Positions 35,924-44,754 of a stretch of 64,000 nt of DNA are shown piece after piece. The notes under the pieces were generated by a model. It was given only the letters and a program-made list of their open reading frames with translations. It made no database searches and was not told the DNA's origin. This DNA comes from Geofilum rubicundum JCM 15548 (lineage in GTDB: Bacteria > Bacteroidota > Bacteroidia > Bacteroidales > Marinilabiliaceae): positions 1 to 64,000 of the forward strand of contig NZ_BAZW01000011.1 in NCBI RefSeq assembly GCF_000974365.1, written 5' to 3'. Made by a program: the position numbers and the translations under genes. Each line of letters begins with the position of its first letter. Positions within the stretch are counted from its first letter, which is position 1.

Positions 35924-37321
35924 ATGAGTTTGACACTGAAAAAAACATTTCCCCGCGAATCGTGGGGTCATGTCACCATAGCCGGTTTTGGTCCCGGTAA
36001 TCCTGAATTGCTGACTGTGAAAGCCTTGTCGGCCCTGCAACAGGCCGATGCCATATTTTACGATGATCTGCTGGATGCATCCTACCTCGATAACTTCGAA
36101 GCGGAAAAAGTATACGTGGGTAAGCGAAGTACCAATCATGCTTTTCGTCAGGAGGCCATCAATCATAAATTGTGGGAAGCCGCAGTCGCCGGCAAAAACG
36201 TGGTACGTTTGAAAGGCGGCGACCCTTTCATTTTTGGTCGCGGCATTGAAGAGTACCACTACCTGGCAGAGCGCTCCGTGGATGTGGAGATCGTGCCGGG
36301 TATATCCAGTGCCATGGCAGCCGCTGCCGATGCTTTGGTACCCCTGACCGCACGCGGCATATCCTCTTCGGTGGCCTTTGTATCGGGGCACGACCTCGAA
36401 AAGCTGGTCGTTCCCAAGGCCGAAACCCTTGTGGTTTTCATGGGCGCCTCCAATCAGGCGGCTTTGGCCCAACGCTTGATGGCTGAAGACTGGGATCCCG
36501 CCACGCCTGTGGCTGTGACGCGCAATGCCTCTTATGCCGATGCGGAAACACGTCGCTATACCCTCACTACCATTCAGGAAACAACAGATTTGTTGCCATC
36601 TCCCGCCATTATGATGATTGGCTGGACGGCCGCCCCAACGCCCGATGGTGCTCGTAAGAAATGGTTATATACAGGTTCAGGCATTCAAAATTTCAATGAG
36701 GCAGATGGTGTAGCTGTTCACTCACCCCTTATTTCGGTGGAAGGTGATTACAGGGAAAATCCGGACGCATTAGACCAACAGGACCATTTGTTGTTCACCG
36801 GAAGAAATGCCGTAGAGCATTTTTTCAAATATCTGAGGCACCACCAAATAGATATTCGTCAGACAGCCGCCATGAAGATTTCGGCCCTCACCCATTCGGC
36901 CTCTGTGGCCCTCAAAGAGCGCGGCTTGCTGGTCGATCCGCTGGTCCCGGCCGATGCGAAAAACGGTTTCGCCCAACTCAACCGCTGGATCAGCTTTAAA
37001 AATGAGCGCATCCTCATACCGCAGTCAGGAAAGGGCATGCCACTGCTTCTGGAAAGTCTGAAACAGACCGGTAATACGGTTTCCACGCTAACTGTTTATG
37101 CCACGCTCAGACATCCCCGTCCCATCCGTCATGATCTCAATGGTTTTTACGGCGTGGTATTCACCTCCGCCTTAACCGTGGAGCACTTTCACGCGTTTTA
37201 CGGGAGCTTTCCCGACCAACTGGTTTATCGCTTTGGCAATAAAATCGCTGAAGCCATCTTTCACGAATTAAGAGACAAAGAAAAGACCCTATCCGAAAAG
37301 GGTGTTAAGCTCGTCCAATAG
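35924..37321 (+). CDS. cobA-hemD: Fused uroporphyrinogen-III C-methyltransferase / uroporphyrinogen-III synthase
   Basis: 465-residue bifunctional protein. Residues 1 to about 245 are SUMT/CobA: AGFGPGNPELLTVKAL, YDDLLDASYL, VVRLKGGDPFIFGRG and EIVPGISSAMAAA are textbook SAM-dependent tetrapyrrole methylase motifs. Residues from about 250 to the end match the two-lobed HemD fold, with weak conservation but the ending LTVEHFHAFYGSFP and FGNKIAEAIFHEL. It methylates uroporphyrinogen III to precorrin-2, the substrate of the gene before it, and may also make uroporphyrinogen III. The HemD half is less certain than the CobA half. It ends 25 bases before the convergent cysteate synthase stop. Confidence 0.88.
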   Translation: MSLTLKKTFPRESWGHVTIAGFGPGNPELLTVKALSALQQADAIFYDDLLDASYLDNFEAEKVYVGKRSTNHAFRQEAINHKLWEAAVAGKNVVRLKGGDPFIFGRGIEEYHYLAERSVDVEIVPGISSAMAAAADALVPLTARGISSSVAFVSGHDLEKLVVPKAETLVVFMGASNQAALAQRLMAEDWDPATPVAVTRNASYADAETRRYTLTTIQETTDLLPSPAIMMIGWTAAPTPDGARKKWLYTGSGIQNFNEADGVAVHSPLISVEGDYRENPDALDQQDHLLFTGRNAVEHFFKYLRHHQIDIRQTAAMKISALTHSASVALKERGLLVDPLVPADAKNGFAQLNRWISFKNERILIPQSGKGMPLLLESLKQTGNTVSTLTVYATLRHPRPIRHDLNGFYGVVFTSALTVEHFHAFYGSFPDQLVYRFGNKIAEAIFHELRDKEKTLSEKGVKLVQ

Positions 37322-37346
37322 GGTCGTGTCAGTTTTTGATGAAAAA

Positions 37347-38642
37347 TTATTTAAAGAGTTGCTCCAGCACCCGTTTAATTTCCTCCGTGCCCGGGTTGAT
37401 GTCGAAGACATGCCGGGGCTTCAGGTAAGTCACTTCCTTTTCCCTTTTGAAGCGTGCTTCACCGCCCCCGGTTATGTTTAGCATGATGGTCGCCTCTTTA
37501 GGAACGCGACCTGCCTGCACCTCTGATATAAGGGAGGCTGTGGCGACCGCTGCTGCCGGGTGGATGTCGTTGCCTTCTGTTTCCAAAAAGACCTTCGCCG
37601 CCTCCATGGCAGCTTCGTTCGTTACCGCCAGCACATCACCGCCCGCATCCTTCATGCAGTCGTATAAACCACCGGCAATGGGGTAGGGCGGAAAGCGGTT
37701 CGAGAGCACCTTGGCCACAATCGTCTCCGCCTGGTGACGGGCATCCTCATCGTCGAGCGGTAACAATTGCCGCGAGTCTGCCTTCCAGGCATTGTATATC
37801 GCCAGGAAGGGCGCGTTTTGCGAGACCATTAGCTTCATTTTGTGTCGACCAAAGCGGCCATCCACAATCAGTCGGTCGTTTGCCTCCCAGGCCGCAATGG
37901 CACCCGTACCACTGCCCACCGCCTGAAAATAGTAGTCGGGTATTTGACCGATAAAATCAACGGCCGACAAGGTGGTCGTGCCCATGCCATCTCTGCGGGC
38001 CACATTGCGTGCTCCACCCTCGGCAAAAAAGCCGGGTAGTGTCACCACCTTGTTAGAAAGGTGGATGGCATCAAAATAATCGCTGCCACTGCGGGTGCAG
38101 ACCAGCTTAACGTTATCATTAATAGGCTCATCGAACCACATCGCATCCAGATTGTCTTCGGGCACACACAACAACAAAGGCACATTATTATCTGAACACA
38201 CCCGTGCAAAAGCCCGTGCCGTATTACCCGCCGATGCCACTACCAGCACTCCCTTGGTTGCCTCCGTGATGCGGCCGCACACCGAGTAGGCCTCCGTCTC
38301 CTTAAAAGAGCAGGTGCGCATATGGACCCCTTTTTCCGGCCAGTAGCCGCTGAAAGTGATATACAGATTTTCCAGACCCAGGTATTTGGCCAGTCCCTCA
38401 CTTTTATAGGTCACCGGTGCCGAAGAGCCCTGCAGGTAACGCGTTACCGGCAACCATTCGTCGAAGCGAAAAACCCCCATTGAAGCATCTTTTACCACCA
38501 ACTGAACCTCCTCGTAAACGGTCCGGACCAGAGTCGGTTCCTTCTCGTTGGGCGCGTCCAGCGTCCATCCCTGGTCGCTAAACTGCTGGCCGGTCTTTAT
38601 GGATTGCAATAGATAATGTGTTGGCTTAAAATCTTCAGTCAT
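37347..38642 (-). CDS. Cysteate synthase (threonine-synthase-like PLP enzyme)
   Basis: PLP enzyme of about 431 residues in the threonine synthase/CysK fold group. The PLP lysine is in RTCSFKETEAYSV, the nucleotide-like ASAGNTARAFARVC loop follows, and the phosphate loop is AVGSGTGAIAAWEA. The TCSFKE signature and overall layout fit the cysteate synthase family first found in methanogens, which converts O-phosphoserine and sulfite to L-cysteate. In Bacteroidota cysteate is the head group precursor of sulfonolipids such as capnine. Standing convergent to the sulfite reductase block, it would compete for the same sulfite. The start at 38642 (MTEDFKPTHYLL) is preferred over an ATG eight codons upstream. 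Threonine synthase is the main alternative. Confidence 0.8.
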   Translation of the reverse strand: MTEDFKPTHYLLQSIKTGQQFSDQGWTLDAPNEKEPTLVRTVYEEVQLVVKDASMGVFRFDEWLPVTRYLQGSSAPVTYKSEGLAKYLGLENLYITFSGYWPEKGVHMRTCSFKETEAYSVCGRITEATKGVLVVASAGNTARAFARVCSDNNVPLLLCVPEDNLDAMWFDEPINDNVKLVCTRSGSDYFDAIHLSNKVVTLPGFFAEGGARNVARRDGMGTTTLSAVDFIGQIPDYYFQAVGSGTGAIAAWEANDRLIVDGRFGRHKMKLMVSQNAPFLAIYNAWKADSRQLLPLDDEDARHQAETIVAKVLSNRFPPYPIAGGLYDCMKDAGGDVLAVTNEAAMEAAKVFLETEGNDIHPAAAVATASLISEVQAGRVPKEATIMLNITGGGEARFKREKEVTYLKPRHVFDINPGTEEIKRVLEQLFK

Positions 38643-38690
38643 ATCACTGTCGTTTAGGACCAGCAAAATTAGGGAATTCCTATAAATGGG

Positions 38691-38885
38691 GGTGGGTATT
38701 TATACTTATTGTGGGAGGAAGGGTGGGGAGGGTATGATGGGTAGAATGGGTAGATGGGGGATTAGGTTGATAGGTTATTAGGTTGATAGGTCGATAGGGT
38801 AGGAAGGGTTGATGGGGTGGATTAGGTTATTAGGTCGATAGGGTTGATGGGGTGTGAGGGGTAGATGGGGTGGTGGGGGTGGTTG
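38691..38885. repeat. G-rich degenerate tandem repeat, quadruplex-prone
   Basis: About 195 bases made almost only of G, T and A on the plus strand, with many GGG/GGGG runs and irregular repeats of the units ATTAGGTTGATAGGT, GTCGATAGGG and TTGATGGGGTG. It lies between the cysteate synthase start and the esterase start, in a 320-base intergenic region that holds no gene. No CRISPR-like regular spacing is present. Confidence 0.7.
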
Positions 38886-38962
38886 GAAAAAATAATCTAT
38901 ATTTGGGGGTTGGGTATTAAAGCCCTTCAAACTAATGAACTGTTAACCTAACGATCTATTGC

Positions 38963-39826
38963 ATGAAGAAAGTATTTATATTTTTAGCGGGTTGTTTACT
39001 GTTGGTTTTTGGATGTAAACAGACTTCTGCGGAATCTATTGAAGAACAGAAGAAGGAGAATTTCCATATCTACTTATGTTTTGGACAATCCAACATGGAA
39101 GGATCTGCTGAGATCGAAGAGCAAGACCAAACGATCCATCCACGGTTTAAAATGTTGTCATCGGTGAATTGCCCGGATGCGCAAAGAGAGCTTGGGGAAT
39201 GGTATGATGCCGTCCCTCCATTGAGCCAATGCTGGGTGGGACTTTCGCCTGCCGATTATTTTGGAAGAACCATGGTCGAAAATCTGCCGGATAGCATAAA
39301 AGTGGGTGTTATTAATGTGGCTGTTGGGGGATGTGATATCCGGTTATTTGATAAAGATGTTTATCAAGCCTATACAGACACCTATCCTGAGGAATGGTTT
39401 CAGAATAAGATGGCAGCCTATGGCGGCAATCCCTATGCCCGTCTGGTTGAAATGGCAAAAATTGCCCAGAAAAGCGGTGTGATTAAAGGGATTTTATTGC
39501 ATCAGGGAGAAACAAACACTGGCGATGAGGAATGGCCCAACTACGTAAAGACTGTCTATGGGAATTTGTTGGCAGATCTTTCCCTGAATGCGGAGGATGT
39601 ACCCTTACTGGCCGGTGAGGTAGTTGGGGAGGATCAGGGCGGCATTTGTGCCAGCATGAATCCCATCATCAATACACTTCCGGACTTTGTAAAAACGGCC
39701 CACGTAATTTCTTCAAAAGGTTGTACCGTAAGAGATGATCAGGTGCATTTTGACTCTAATGGCGTTAGAGAGTTGGGTAAAAGGTATGCAGAAAAGATGC
39801 TTTCATTGCTTGCTGTCAAGCAATGA
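38963..39826 (+). CDS. Sialate O-acetylesterase-like SGNH carbohydrate esterase, lipoprotein
   Basis: 287 residues with a lipoprotein signal (LAGCLLLVFGCKQTS). The SGNH/DUF303 esterase fold shows block I CFGQSNMEGSAE with the nucleophile serine, the conserved GVINVAVGGCDIRL, ILLHQGETNTGDEEW and the catalytic Asp/His in RDDQVHFDSNGVREL. Family members remove acetyl groups from sialic acids or xylan. Neither sialic-acid catabolism genes nor xylanases lie nearby, though a BNR sialidase-like gene is at 46 kb. The exact substrate is not assigned. Confidence 0.88.
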   Translation: MKKVFIFLAGCLLLVFGCKQTSAESIEEQKKENFHIYLCFGQSNMEGSAEIEEQDQTIHPRFKMLSSVNCPDAQRELGEWYDAVPPLSQCWVGLSPADYFGRTMVENLPDSIKVGVINVAVGGCDIRLFDKDVYQAYTDTYPEEWFQNKMAAYGGNPYARLVEMAKIAQKSGVIKGILLHQGETNTGDEEWPNYVKTVYGNLLADLSLNAEDVPLLAGEVVGEDQGGICASMNPIINTLPDFVKTAHVISSKGCTVRDDQVHFDSNGVRELGKRYAEKMLSLLAVKQ

Positions 39827-39836
39827 AAGCCTGTTT

Positions 39837-41090
39837 CTAAAAGGTTTCGTATTCCTCAATATGGATGTTTGGACTGACCTTGATGTCCTCAATGGACGTT
39901 TCTTTTTTTCCATTATCAAAAAAGGAAGTGTTTTCATTTTTTGAGGCAGTGGTTTTACTTTCTGTATTCCCCAGCTTGAAGAAAGCGAAAACCTCTTTTA
40001 GTTGAACCGCATGAACGTTGAGGTCTTCAGCGCTGGAGGCCATTTCCTCGCTGGCAGCTGCATTTTGTTGGGTTACCTGGTTGAGGTGCTGAATAGAGTT
40101 GTTGATCTGGTCGGCACCGACGCCCTGTTCCATGCTGGCCGCTGCAATTTCCTCCACCAGTTGACCGGTTTTTTCAATTTCAGGAAATAGGCTGGTCATC
40201 AAGGAAGCAGCATGCTCAGTAGAAGTCAGACTTTTAGAAGTCAGGTTTATGATCTCGTCTGCAGCTGTCTTGCTCATTTCTGCCAATTTACGGACTTCCT
40301 GCGCCACTACGGCAAAGCCTTTGCCATGTTCCGCCGCTCTGGCCGCCTCAACCGAAGCATTAAGCGCCAGTATGTTGGTCTGGAAGGCAATGTCATTTAC
40401 CACTTTTATTTTCTGGTTGATGGTCCTGATGGACTCCAGATTATTGACCGCCGCGTCACTCATCTCTTTGATCCCACTCTGAACTTGTTGGGAAATATGC
40501 TGCGTTTGTCGGGCATTTTCCGTGTTCTGATGAATGTTGGCCACCATTTGCTGAATAGCGCTACTGGCCTCCTCGGCATTTGAAGCCTGCTCATTGGCTC
40601 CCTGCGACATTTGCTTCGAAACCATTTTAAGCACCTCACCCGAGACGGATAGCTGGTCCGATTTTGAATGCAGATCCGTTATAATGTTGGTTAAATTGTT
40701 TTTGAGCTTGTTGATCGACAGCAGAAGTATGCCCAGGTCATGCCGATCATGCATATTTTTATTATCTGTGATAATGGCTAAATCCCCGTCAGCCAATCGG
40801 TTGAGGTTGTTGACGGCATCCGACATCGGACGAACAACAGATATAGAAGCATAGTAAAAGCAGATAACGCTAATAATAATATTGGTTAGAGTAATGCCCA
40901 GACTAATAAGGATGTTGGCCTCAAAAAACTTGTATTTAAGGCCCGTCATAAACATGATAACAAGCAAATTGATCAACCAAATAACTCCCACCCTCACAAA
41001 AACAGACTTCTTAAAAAAACGATTGATCAATAGAACTGCCGTGATACAAGCCAGCGTAATGCTAATTAAGTTACTTACAAAAAAATCCAT
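39837..41090 (-). CDS. Methyl-accepting chemotaxis protein
   Basis: 417-residue chemoreceptor. Two to three transmembrane helices occupy about 5-110 with almost no periplasmic loop, so the ligand is likely sensed within or across the membrane. A HAMP segment follows ([20 protein letters not shown]), then the signalling coiled coil with the highly conserved tip around [19 protein letters not shown] and [15 protein letters not shown]. The C-terminal tail after about 385 is hydrophilic and lacks a NWETF-type pentapeptide. No che genes are nearby; it stands alone. Confidence 0.93.
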   Translation of the reverse strand: MDFFVSNLISITLACITAVLLINRFFKKSVFVRVGVIWLINLLVIMFMTGLKYKFFEANILISLGITLTNIIISVICFYYASISVVRPMSDAVNNLNRLADGDLAIITDNKNMHDRHDLGILLLSINKLKNNLTNIITDLHSKSDQLSVSGEVLKMVSKQMSQGANEQASNAEEASSAIQQMVANIHQNTENARQTQHISQQVQSGIKEMSDAAVNNLESIRTINQKIKVVNDIAFQTNILALNASVEAARAAEHGKGFAVVAQEVRKLAEMSKTAADEIINLTSKSLTSTEHAASLMTSLFPEIEKTGQLVEEIAAASMEQGVGADQINNSIQHLNQVTQQNAAASEEMASSAEDLNVHAVQLKEVFAFFKLGNTESKTTASKNENTSFFDNGKKETSIEDIKVSPNIHIEEYETF

Positions 41091-41488
41091 AACTCTTGAG
41101 TTGTTAAAGGTTTAGTAAAATGTGGACATAAATGATTCTTTGCCCGATAGCTGGACAACAGAACACTGTTTTTAGTGGTATGGTATAAGCAAATATATGA
41201 TAATTGTCATTTAGATAGAATCGTTCCTATCCATTAAGATGGCTGTTTTTGAGCAATAAAAGGAATTGTTTGCTTTCTAATCAATGGTATGTTTCATAAT
41301 GATATAATAAACATAAAGCAAAAGGAGACTTCTATGTTTCAGAATATCAAATTTTTGATTTGGGGGAACCATCCCTGAAAATGGAACGACCTCAGCCATT
41401 AATGCTCTCCCGAAATTGTTCAGTGAATGGTCTTGTTTTTTGACGAAAATCTTATAATTGCTGACGTAGGTTTGAACTTTGGTGGTGG
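41091..41488. other. Intergenic region without a recognisable gene
   Basis: About 400 AT-rich bases upstream of the chemoreceptor. A 78-codon open frame on the minus strand has no recognisable domain, no ribosome-binding context and no family match I can name. Stop codons interrupt all plus-strand frames; part of it may be the lost 5' half of the phosphoesterase remnant that follows. Confidence 0.4.
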
Positions 41489-42090
41489 GGTAAAAGTGAT
41501 ATTTTGCAACCACCTACTGGCTTCCGGGTAATCACGAGTATTAACACTTTGATTTGGCCGAAAAAAGTGGTGTGCTTCATGAGCAAATCCGCAGCAATGT
41601 GTTTCTGGTAAATAATACTTCAGTGTTACATGGCAACGCTAAACTGATTTTCTCAACTCTTTGGAGTTAAATTAATATCGGTCATGAATGGCTGATAGAA
41701 AGAAATCCAAATGATTTTCATCTTATCAAAAATGGAGGTTTTCGCTTTTCAGCAGAGCAATACACTCAACTGCATGAAGAGTGCCTGGATTTAATTCAAA
41801 ATGAGTTGAAAATTGTCAAGACTGAGAAATTGGCTGTTTTCACCCACCATTGTCCAACCTTTCTCAACTACCCAGAACAATATAAAGGTGATGTACTTAA
41901 TGAAGCTTTTGCTGTTGAGTTGCACCACCTAATTGAGTTGTCCGAAATTGCTTTTTGGGTATATGGGCATCACCATTGCAATACTCCGGAGTTCTTTATT
42001 AGCAAAAGCCAACTTATTACCAATCAGTTGGGCTACGTGCAGCGCAATGAGCACCAATTGTTTGAGGCCAATAAATGCATTGATTTGTGA
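41489..42090 (+). pseudogene. Metallophosphoesterase remnant
   Basis: Reading straight through two in-frame TAA stops gives a recognisable calcineurin-like phosphoesterase C-terminal two thirds: TYWLPGNHEY, then after the first stop HFDLAEKSGVLHEQIRSN and LIFSTLWS, after the second stop GHEWLIERNPNDFHLI, and finally an open part (41806-42090) with FTHHCPTFLNYPEQYKGD and YGHHHCNTPEF. The N-terminal metal site (DxH, GDxx) is absent or unreadable. The two stops replace codons for Y and probably K/R, which are substitutions and not indels, so this looks like real decay. Confidence 0.75.
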
Positions 42091-42176
42091 AAAACAAAAT
42101 AATAAACCTGTATTTGCTCAATATAGCTAGTTGCTTTATCAATCACAAACAGGTTTATTATGGTCTTTATTTTAAC

Positions 42177-42214
42177 CCAAAAGGGTACCAGTATTTCAAT
42201 CCAAAAGTATACCA
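42177..42214. mobile_element. Possible IS end remnant with two 14-base repeats
   Basis: CCAAAAGGGTACCA (42177-42190) and CCAAAAGTATACCA (42201-42214) are direct repeats, 12 of 14 identical, 24 bases apart. Multiple short direct repeats at a terminus are typical of IS21-family ends. No transposase gene remains nearby, so this would be a solo scar. It separates two truncated genes. Confidence 0.35.
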
Positions 42215-42251
42215 TTCTAACTTAATATAAAAGGCAACAGTACGCTATTCC

Positions 42252-42279
42252 AACAGTACCCCTGGAACAGGGTACTGTT
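42252..42279. repeat. Perfect 10-bp palindrome
   Basis: AACAGTACCC (42252-42261) and GGGTACTGTT (42270-42279) are exact complements around an eight-base loop. It lies between the IS-like repeats and the truncated peptidase fragment, with no U-tract, and probably belongs to a mobile-element junction. Confidence 0.5.
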
Positions 42280-42281
42280 GA

Positions 42282-42614
42282 GGTGTTTCAACCGCTGATG
42301 GGAATATTAATGGCAATATCCGTTTCGGTGCCAATTCCCGCTATCAGACTGAATGCACTGCTATGCATGAAATTACTCATACTTATGGGGTAGGAACATC
42401 CTCCAACTGGGCCTATCCTTTTGTTCAAAATTCAATATTTGTCGGTTCAAATGCGGTAGCTAAAATCCAGGAATTTGATGGTTCCAGTGCTACTATTAGC
42501 ACTGGGGGAAGTCATTTCTGGCCCTATGGACTAAATTATAACTCCAAGTGGTCCACTGCTAATGGTGACAAGCATGCTCAAATTGTTTGGGCAATGGTTC
42601 AGGATGGTTTGTAA
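42282..42614 (+). pseudogene. C-terminal fragment of a secreted zinc-metallopeptidase-like protein
   Basis: The frame opens at 42282, right after a stop and next to the palindrome, and encodes about 110 residues without a signal peptide or plausible start (ATG at 42363). It contains CTAMHEITHTYGVG, an HExxHxxG zinc-binding motif, followed by a compact ending with FWPYGLNYNSKW. This looks like the end of a larger extracellular protein whose 5' part has been removed. It is followed by a good terminator, as an intact gene would be. Confidence 0.6.
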
Positions 42615-42642
42615 TTGAAAAAATAATTGGAGATAAAAAAAG

Positions 42643-42667
42643 CTGCCTCTGGTGAGGCGGTTTTTTT
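42643..42667 (+). terminator. Rho-independent terminator
   Basis: Stem GCCTC/GAGGC extended by two more pairs (42643-42649 with 42654-42660), loop TGGT, and seven T at 42661-42667; an A-tract precedes it. It lies 28 bases after the peptidase fragment stop. Confidence 0.8.
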
Positions 42668-42813
42668 AAGGGTCCGGCTTACCTGTAATGATGGCTGTAT
42701 TCGGTAAAATTGTACTGGTTGAACCGAAATTTTTGGCGTAATAACTCCGAGGGTACTGGCACAAAACGAAGCTTTTTATCCAATTAAAGCTATATTTACT
42801 TCTTAAACTAAGC

Positions 42814-44190
42814 ATGCTGAAAATGAAATCTCAATTTTTATTCATTCTATGGATGGCCTTTTTGATAATTGGGTCCTTAAATGCAGTTAGGGCAGAGAGG
42901 TGCGAAATGTCTGAATCTGTGCCTTGTGTTTTAAAACCCAGGATAATTAATACAACAGACTTGGGAGCCGATCCGGATGATGAGCAATCGATGGTTCGCC
43001 AACTCGTAAGTGCCAATGAATTTGATATTGAAGGTTTAATTGTCGCAACCGGTTGTTGGAAGAGGAGTCAAAGCAACACGGATATGTTGGACAAAATCGT
43101 AGAGGCCTATGCTGAAGTTTATTCAAATCTAAGCGTTCATGCTGAGGGTTTTCCCACCCCTGAATACTTAAAGTCCATATCGGTGATGGGGCAAAGGGGT
43201 TATGGCATGAGTGACGTGGGGACTGGCAAAGACAGTCCAGGCTCTGATTTGATCATTGCTTCAGTCGATAAGGATGACCCGCGCCCGGTTTGGGTCATGG
43301 GCTGGGGAGGCATGAACAATATAGCCCAGGCCATTTGGAAAGTGCGGGAGACACGTTCACCGGAAGAATTGGCAAAATTCTTAAGCAAGCTTAGATTATT
43401 TGACATTTTAGGGCAGGATGATGCCGGTGCCTGGATTGCCAGTAACTTCCCTGAAGTTTTTTATATCCGGGCTACAAGTGTTTATGGTTGGCAACCATCC
43501 AAAGAGTACCTCGTTGAACACATTCAAAGTCATGGCCCACTGGGAGCTGTTTATCCGGACACCAAATGGGCCACGGAAGGCGATACCCCTGCCTTTATGC
43601 ATGTATATCCAAATGGTTTGAATGACCCGGAACAAATCGACCAGGGAAGCTGGGGAGGTCGTTTTAATTTATCCAGGAAAGAGAGTATTCGGAGTATGTC
43701 TGAAGTGCATAAAATTGAAGAGGAAGGAGAATCAAAATTTGACCCTTATTTTATGTATGGAAACACTGAAGAAGGGGCAGAGGCCATAAAAAGATGGAAT
43801 AATGGCTATGATAACGATTTTGCTGCCCGAATGGATTGGACCATCGCCAATAGGTACGAAGATGCCAACCATCATCCTTTGGCGGTTTTGAATGGAGATA
43901 AGACCCGAAAGGTGTTGCACAGGTCTGCAGTTCCGGGTTCTGTCATAGAGCTAAATGCATCAGGATCGTTAGATCCTGATGGCGATGCATTAAACCATTC
44001 ATGGTCTATTTATGAGGAGCCCGGTACTTATAAAGGATCTGTAGCCATTCAAAATAGTTCATCAACAAGAGCAAAATTGGAGATACCTGAAGACGCCGGT
44101 GGAAAGACCATTCATATAATTTTGGAACTTTATGACAATGGTATCCCCAATTTGTATGCTTATCGCCGCATGATTATTCATGTGCGCTAA
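42814..44190 (+). CDS. DUF1593 nucleoside-hydrolase-like secreted protein
   Basis: 458 residues with a signal peptide; ATG at 42814 or, four residues later, 42823. The DUF1593 domain (about 40-310) has the nucleoside-hydrolase-like metal site TTDLGADPDDEQSMVR and VWVMGWGGMNNIAQAI. A C-terminal Ig-like DUF4350-type sandwich (about 355-458) has LNASGSLDPDGDALNHSWSIY. Members are extracellular or periplasmic and often lie near polysaccharide genes; some are thought to act on ribosides or glycosides. The sialidase-like gene further on may be related, but nothing proves it. Confidence 0.85.
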   Translation: MLKMKSQFLFILWMAFLIIGSLNAVRAERCEMSESVPCVLKPRIINTTDLGADPDDEQSMVRQLVSANEFDIEGLIVATGCWKRSQSNTDMLDKIVEAYAEVYSNLSVHAEGFPTPEYLKSISVMGQRGYGMSDVGTGKDSPGSDLIIASVDKDDPRPVWVMGWGGMNNIAQAIWKVRETRSPEELAKFLSKLRLFDILGQDDAGAWIASNFPEVFYIRATSVYGWQPSKEYLVEHIQSHGPLGAVYPDTKWATEGDTPAFMHVYPNGLNDPEQIDQGSWGGRFNLSRKESIRSMSEVHKIEEEGESKFDPYFMYGNTEEGAEAIKRWNNGYDNDFAARMDWTIANRYEDANHHPLAVLNGDKTRKVLHRSAVPGSVIELNASGSLDPDGDALNHSWSIYEEPGTYKGSVAIQNSSSTRAKLEIPEDAGGKTIHIILELYDNGIPNLYAYRRMIIHVR

Positions 44191-44234
44191 GTTAGTGAAG
44201 CCGACCAATAATTCATGCGTAAGCCTTTATGGAC

Positions 44235-44450
44235 TTATTCTTTCTTTCTTTGGTTGGGACAGGTGTTTATGCCCAACAGGGCATATAGTCCACAAATCCG
44301 AAAGAGGCCGGTAATCAGCAAAATGGCTGCCACAATGAGAAGTGTCATTCCTGCAGTTCCGGTTACCACGCCGCTGAAGTAGAGAATTACCAAAATGGCT
44401 GCAATTACAATTCGAACAGCCCGGTCTGTCATACCTACATTCTTTTTCAT
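44235..44450 (-). CDS. DUF2892 small membrane protein
   Basis: 71 residues with two transmembrane helices (VRIVIAAILVILYFSGVV and MTLLIVAAILLITGLFRICGLYALLG). The N-terminus MKKNVGMTDRAVRI and the CxxY-LLGINTC ending match DUF2892, the YgaP-tail-like family. It is monocistronic and converges on DUF1593. Function unknown. Confidence 0.85.
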   Translation of the reverse strand: MKKNVGMTDRAVRIVIAAILVILYFSGVVTGTAGMTLLIVAAILLITGLFRICGLYALLGINTCPNQRKKE

Positions 44451-44754
44451 ACTGTTTGTTTTTTTAAGGATAATAACACAATGAGAATTATTTTTGACCT
44501 TTCAGGGCCGGCAGGGGTGACCTGAAATTATTATACTTCCGAAATTTGATTCCGCTTGAAGCGGCCTGCACTGAATGGCGTTTGGGCAAAATTCCTTGCT
44601 ATTGCTCATCGGCTTTTCATCGGCTTCTCATCGGCTTGTTTAATGTAGATAATAGTTGATAATAAAGCAAATTTTATAACAATGAAAAGGAAGGGCATGT
44701 AATTTGCTCATTTCGAGGAACTGTTTTTAATCCAAACAATATAAATTCTTTACA
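44451..44754. other. Intergenic region with an 11-bp triple repeat, no gene seen
   Basis: The 304 bases between the DUF2892 and DUF4349 genes hold no convincing frame. The one notable structure is the tandem repeat at 44605-44637. Confidence 0.6.
44605..44637. repeat. Three tandem 11-bp repeats upstream of the DUF4349 gene
   Basis: CTCATCGGCTT, TTCATCGGCTT and CTCATCGGCTT follow each other without gaps. The period equals about one helical turn, so bound proteins would sit on the same DNA face. The start codon lies 118 bases downstream. Confidence 0.7.

Noticed and set aside
37285-37325. GACCCTAT / ATAGGGTC inverted repeat at the end of cobA-hemD, considered as a terminator
   Set aside because: Arms are 25 bases apart, no U-tract follows; too weak to call.
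37347-38642. Annotation as threonine synthase
   Set aside because: PLP region TCSFKE and overall pattern fit cysteate synthase better, and the sulfite context agrees; kept as the stated alternative.
38691-38885. G-rich repeats considered as a CRISPR array
   Set aside because: Units are irregular in length and sequence, no constant repeat-spacer pattern, no cas genes.
41277-41513. 78-codon minus-strand frame in the intergenic region
   Set aside because: No motif, no upstream signal, lies in decayed DNA; noted only under the intergenic entry.
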